Assembly: GCF_958295425.1 (NCBI RefSeq)
Contig: NC_081136.1
Coordinates: forward strand, 29,440,077 to 29,504,076
Length of the DNA: 64,000 nucleotides
DNA from: Solea solea
Taxonomy: Eukaryota > Chordata > Actinopteri > Pleuronectiformes > Soleidae
Direction of reading: 5' to 3'
Position 1 is the stretch's first letter. Every line of letters starts with the position of its first letter. The notes below the pieces were generated by a model. The model had not been told where the DNA came from. It was given only the letters and a program-made list of their open reading frames with translations, and made no database searches. The position numbers and the translations under genes were made by a program. Below are positions 49,901 through 55,900 of the stretch, piece after piece.

Positions 49901-52900
49901 TAGCCAGCATCCCCCAGATAAGCACATGAATAAGGAAGTCTTTCAGCCGTCTCGTCGGATTCTGTTCAACATGAAGTGTGTCTTTTTCTGCAACTTTGTC
50001 TGTGTGAGTGAGTACGTGTGTGTGTGTGTGTGACTGCCTTTGTTTGTACCAATCTGTCCAATATATTTTATTCAACACAACGCTGCCATATTTATATAAT
50101 CAATCCACCCAAAATCAAACGTACTAAAGAAATTACCCGCCCTGCCGCAAGTAAATTGTGGCTGTAGCTTTTATGTTAATATCAACTACCAGACACTTGA
50201 TGAGACAGAAAATGATTCATCATTCACAGTTCTTCGAATCACGAAAACACGAGTTTAATTTCGGAACTCATCGCTTGAAAGGTTTTTCACCATGAATGAG
50301 GCAGATTGTCCATGTCAAATAAGACTATGAATCCCAATGTGCAGACTGGCTATACCTTCATTATCCTGCATGTTCATAAGGATGGCTGGACAACCACTGC
50401 TTTGTGTCTGATAGCTCAAAATCTCTACTTTGACATTAAACTTGACGTTAATGACCATTAATTTGTATTTTTTTGTATTTTTGGCAGCTGTACTTTAAAT
50501 GCTTTACTTTCTGAATTGTGTACAAGCCAACTCAAATATTTGGGCATTGCAGCCAAACACACCTCACTGGGCAGTATGCCCAAAAAAAAAAAAAAAAACA
50601 GTCCCCAAGCATAGTTTACCATTCTGTGTCAGCTTGGTCGAGCAGAGGAAGCTGGTGATCCAGAAAGACTCCTTGGCGCCTTTCAGTGTTTGGTTGTTGG
50701 ATGGGACGTTGGCTTTGGAGAATGGCAACTTCAGGTAGCGTGAACAATCTGCCAAGCTGGTGTTTTCCTCACACTGGAAAAGAAAAGGAGAGGACATTTT
50801 CAAACGGGGAAGGAAGAACAGGACGCTATCAAAACACTAAAATGACGTTTTTATGTGCTGTTTTAGTAACCCATATATTTGTCAACATCATACTGATTTT
50901 TATATTCTATCATAGGCCGGACATCAATCACAGGAGACTGACAACATGATTAAAACCTTGTTTCAAGTTTGAGACAAATATCCAGCCTGTTCTGACGATA
51001 AACTGCAGAAGTTAATGATGAGGTTTTGTTATTTTTGGGATTTAATGCAGAGCCCTGATGCACAGCTGAGGTTGTTTGAGCTCGAAAGCTACCACACTGT
51101 TTGGACTGATTCTGCTGTGTCTATTTCGGGTCCGAGCAGAAACTAGGCCATGCCAGTTTCATTGAGCTTTTCAGTGACTTCCATCTGGCATGACAGTGTG
51201 CCTTTACAACCCCCCCATCCCCATCCCCATCCCCCTTCCACACAGGTTACCAGAGTTGTCCCCTTTGGGACAACAGGCTGAAGTTAGTTAGTTAGGTAAC
51301 ATTAAATCTGAGAGAATAGAGAACAACAGACAGAGGAGTCTTTGTTTTTAAAAGGCAGCTAAAATAAACTGCAGTTAACAGTGGAATAAATAATCAGACT
51401 TTCGGTCACTCTTCCACCACAGCAATAAAATGTATGAATACTATCCATGTTTTTCCGTGCTCCGCAAAACCCCGGGTTTATGTACACACCCCTTGCCTGC
51501 AGCTGAGGAAAAGGATGTAGTCTGCAATTATTGTCAATTACACCCAAGACAGTCCTACAGAAGCTTTTAAGTTTGGAAGCCGGCCATTTTATTTGTTTTA
51601 GTCTTTTGATGTGTCAAACCCAAACTGTGTTAAAAGATGACTGAGAGGCTCTTATGGTCTATAAAAATGCAGAAAATGGACATGAAGGTCAAGTTAAGCA
51701 CAGGATCTGAAAGTATTGCAGCTGTTCTGTGACAAAATCCACCTCGAAAGGCAAAGAAAATCCAGTCTGATGCCAACTCTTTCTTACACAAGCAAATAGA
51801 CATACATTAACACTCACTTGTGGTCGAAATTAACCTCACAGCTTGGCAGTGTTACGTAAGTGGATGTTAGTCACTGAGCTCTCAGGCCATAATGGAGTGA
51901 TGTGAGCCGTTTGTCAGCCTGTGGCACCCAATAGTGTGACAGCCAAATGGCTGCATTTTGCTATTTAGAGCCAATGATTTGTGCCATCACTTACAGCGTG
52001 TATGATAAAGCAAAGTAGCCCTGGTTAACACCTGTGTGGCACAAGACAGTGACAGAGTTCACTTAAAAGAATCTATACGATGCACTTTTAACAGTTCACT
52101 TGACGATTTAGCAGATATTAAAGAGGGTTGCTTTGTGTTGCCTTGGAATAAGCCTTTTATATGTACTTCATGAGAAGGTGTTGCTTTCGGGAGGCTGCCA
52201 TCTTGTGCCCACTATGTTTCCATAGCAGCCTGAATTGACAAACCATCCAGAGCATGCATTTCACATTTTCAAGCAGAAGTTTACTATGGAAACAAAGAAT
52301 GACAAGCTGACCTGCTTGCAAAAAAAAAAAGAGTTGTCCGCTTGTCACGATCTACACTCGTACAATTAGATGTCACTAACTGTTATACTCTGGACCTTTA
52401 AATTGGGATCTCACAACCAAATTAATGTCAACTATGCAATAAGAAGAATTAAGTGAACAAACAATGGAGCTTAGGAAATTGTCCCACATTCTTATTTGGT
52501 ACAAAAAAAGCATCCAACGCTGTAACATTATCTCAAGGACTTAACACTTCACTTAAGAAATATACATACTTCATATAGCACTACTTATGCATGTGTCTAT
52601 TTACTGTATGTATATTTACAAATACTGTAAATACAGTTCATTATGTATAGTATTTTCTTATTTCTTTCGCATTTTCTTCCTTTTTCTTATTCGACACACG
52701 TGATCAAGTAGTGGCATGGAGAAAGGAAAATGTCATTATCTTTGCACGTGGCAATAAAGTTTTTCAATCCTTGGATCCTTAAATCCTTAGAGTTGAATGG
52801 ATTTACATTCCTGGGTGAACATTTTGTGTCGTGCACTGTCAAAGGACATCCATGGCACAAAATCTAGCCGCAAAGTACGGGACAAAACACAAAGGTGTTG

Positions 52901-55900
52901 TTATGAATGTCGGAATCATCTGTGGGTGTGTATCTGGTTTTGATACAGGTACACCTGCATCTGGCACATTGCTATTTAAATGGCAAATGTAGGAAACTGG
53001 AGAATGATTCTCTGCTGAGGAGACAGATCTGCTCTTGCACAAGGTGACGGTGTGCAAGTGGATCAACTGCAGATGCAACAAGAACTCTACACTGAGGGAT
53101 AGGTACTATATGTGGTCCTTGGCCAGAGGACCCTCTGCCTCAACCATGAACTGATCCTCTGTCCCTTCAATAATTTCATTATTAGACTCAAGGATAAGGA
53201 ACTGTACCTATGTAGGTGCATCTAATGTGCCGTTTAAATACGCGTGAAAATACTGTGCCAGTGTCTCGAGACCTGTTCAGCAGCAATGCGCCAACAATGC
53301 AAACCCTCTGTCTTACCTTATGTATAATGAGCTCATGGGTCCCATCTGGCAGAGTCCTACCATCTTCCTGCATCAGAGGAACAAAGGAGTAGCCAAACAG
53401 TTTCTTCTCCCCCTTGTCTTTAGCTGTCAATGAAAAACACATGGTTATGACATTGAGTCCAATACACACAAACACCGGCTGGCTGCAACTTAACAATTAA
53501 AAACCAAACGCTTAATTATCACAAGTTCTCATTGTGCAGTTGTAAAACTGTGGAAGACTGCATGGGTAAAAAACATTACTGGTTTCAGCACAATCAACCA
53601 CAACGGAAGCCAGTCAACAGAGACATAAACAATATAGGTTTACTAAATGTTGTATACATCATAATATAGTAGTTTGAATACATGACTATAACATAAAACC
53701 ACTGCTGTTTGCAGACTGGCTGAAATCTAAGTTGTCTGTAACCACATCATGACATAGTCATGGTTTAGTGGTTGAGTTTATTTCTACACAACACAAAGTA
53801 AAATCCATTTATAGATAGCTGTTAATTCAGCCTTCAAGGTTTTACTCTTTCTGTGTTTCTATTCAGCCTTCTGAAAGCCCTGGACGTTATTTGCATTATT
53901 ACATGCAATTTGATTTATCTGCTATTTTAGCAATAAAGTGCTAATGTTCACACAGCGGGACATCAGGAGCACAAAGGTCTCTATTTACTTTCACTGTTCA
54001 CTGATTAATATAACCGGCCTGTAGCACTCTTCCACTTAGTGTCTCAGATGACACACAAGTTATTCCACATTTTATTCTTCTCTTGCTTTGCGTTGTGATT
54101 AACTCGGACAATTATTGTTTACAAAACTGTATATTTTGGTATTTGCCGTGTCTGGTTCCCTTTAGACAGGTTCTTCTAATCTATAAACCTTTAAACACTT
54201 ATGCACTATGAGATTAGGAGAGATTAAGTGGTACTGTGTGATATGCAGGTTTAGCTCAGATTGGCAGACTAGGTAAAGACTGGTGTACGCAAATGCACTA
54301 TGCTTTTTTATTACTGTATTAAAATAATTTGGGGTGTTGGTGGGAAACCAGGGTTTTATTTGAATGTTAACCAACACAGATTGAGTAGTCCATTCTGTTG
54401 ACAAAGAGCAAATAAAAATAACCATCTTATCCAGGAATAGCAGTCATGTATGTCTACTAAAACAAAGAGAAATTAAATAGTTTGGAATATTACATAAGAG
54501 TGTTGTGTTATGGATACTAACAAGTTCTTACAGGCCCCTACAGCATAATTTAGGAATAACACTGAACAACAACAAACAAATTAAAAACCACTACTGCAAA
54601 ATAACTACCAAAAACAAGGGGGACATTTAAAAGCATTTTTAATAATAAAAAAAAGAGCTTTCTGGCTTGTCTTAATTGAAAATGACTGCATCAAATGAAG
54701 GCTGGCGAGTTTTCTCCAAGTGCGGGAATATGATATGTTCCTCTCAGTCTTGTGTCACCACAGGCCTAAATTGGACTCTTGATAGGCAACCCTTGAGTGC
54801 CAATGGTGGCACAGCCAGCAGTAATAAGGCCACTATATCTACTTTGCACCGCCACATGGCCACCCCGCTTGGCATAATGATATCAGCTTGTTATGTAAGA
54901 GGAGATATGGCCCTCTCTCCCCGCAGCCCAGAGAGAGGGTTAGAGAAAATGGGAGCCGTATTTTGGTCATAATTAGTCCTTTTGTCTCATTAGGAGGTGA
55001 GAAGTTGGGCAAAAAGTCTCATCATGAAACGAGTGCACTCTAATATGCTTGAGTCTATTTTGAGGTGGCGGCAGCCTTGGGGTTTGAGACTGAACGGTTG
55101 CCATTGAAACAGGATGGAAAGTCAACGTGTATTGTGTACTTGTCTGCAGCGATAACATTTTAAATGCCATGGATGATGCAGGACACTCTAAATTGACTGT
55201 AGGTGTAAATGTGAGAGTGAATGGTTGTTCGTCTACACTGTGTCAGCTGGGATTAGCTTCAGCCATCCTGTGACCCTCATGTGGAGGATAAAACAGTAGA
55301 TGATGAATGGATAATCAACTATATAAAAAAAAAAAAACACTTCAGACATCCACACCCTGTCTGGGCAGGGGATGCATGCAACTCCGTGGAAAACTGTTTT
55401 TTTTTGTTTTTAACTCAACCACAATCCCAACAGGACTTACTGGAACAGTGTCGGAACTCAAAGCGGACATGTGACCCCCTGAACATGTCGACTGGGATGG
55501 GAAGCTTGATCTGCTCCGACCAGCGGGGGCTGTTGTTGTGGTACAGCACTAAGGAGTGGTACTCGTCCCCACCGGGTTCACCTGAGCCAGCAGCCACGTG
55601 ACTCTGAGAGACAGAAGAAGAAGAAGATGTGACACAGAGAAATAAACAGGAAGCAAAGAGGGGAAATGAGAAGTAGGGGCTAAGGGCACATGAAAGCCCT
55701 GCATACACCACAAATGACAGCGAAGGGAGAAATCATGTGGTTTACATGCGTGTGTGTGTTTTTGTATGTTCAAGGGTTAAGTGCTGCATGGTGACAGAGG
55801 CAGCAGCAGTCAGAGTTATATTTGAGACAGAGGCATTGCAGGAAACCAAACCACAGAGGCAGACTCTCACAGAGCTGCAGCAGAAATGGACATCACACTG

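Larger units (their letters stand above)
50774..53316 (-). other. dock4: dock4 intron between exons 4 and 5
   Basis: 2.5 kb. Holds the C-rich minisatellite at 51211 and repeat copy 2 at 52148-52402. No exon seen. Confidence 0.6.
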
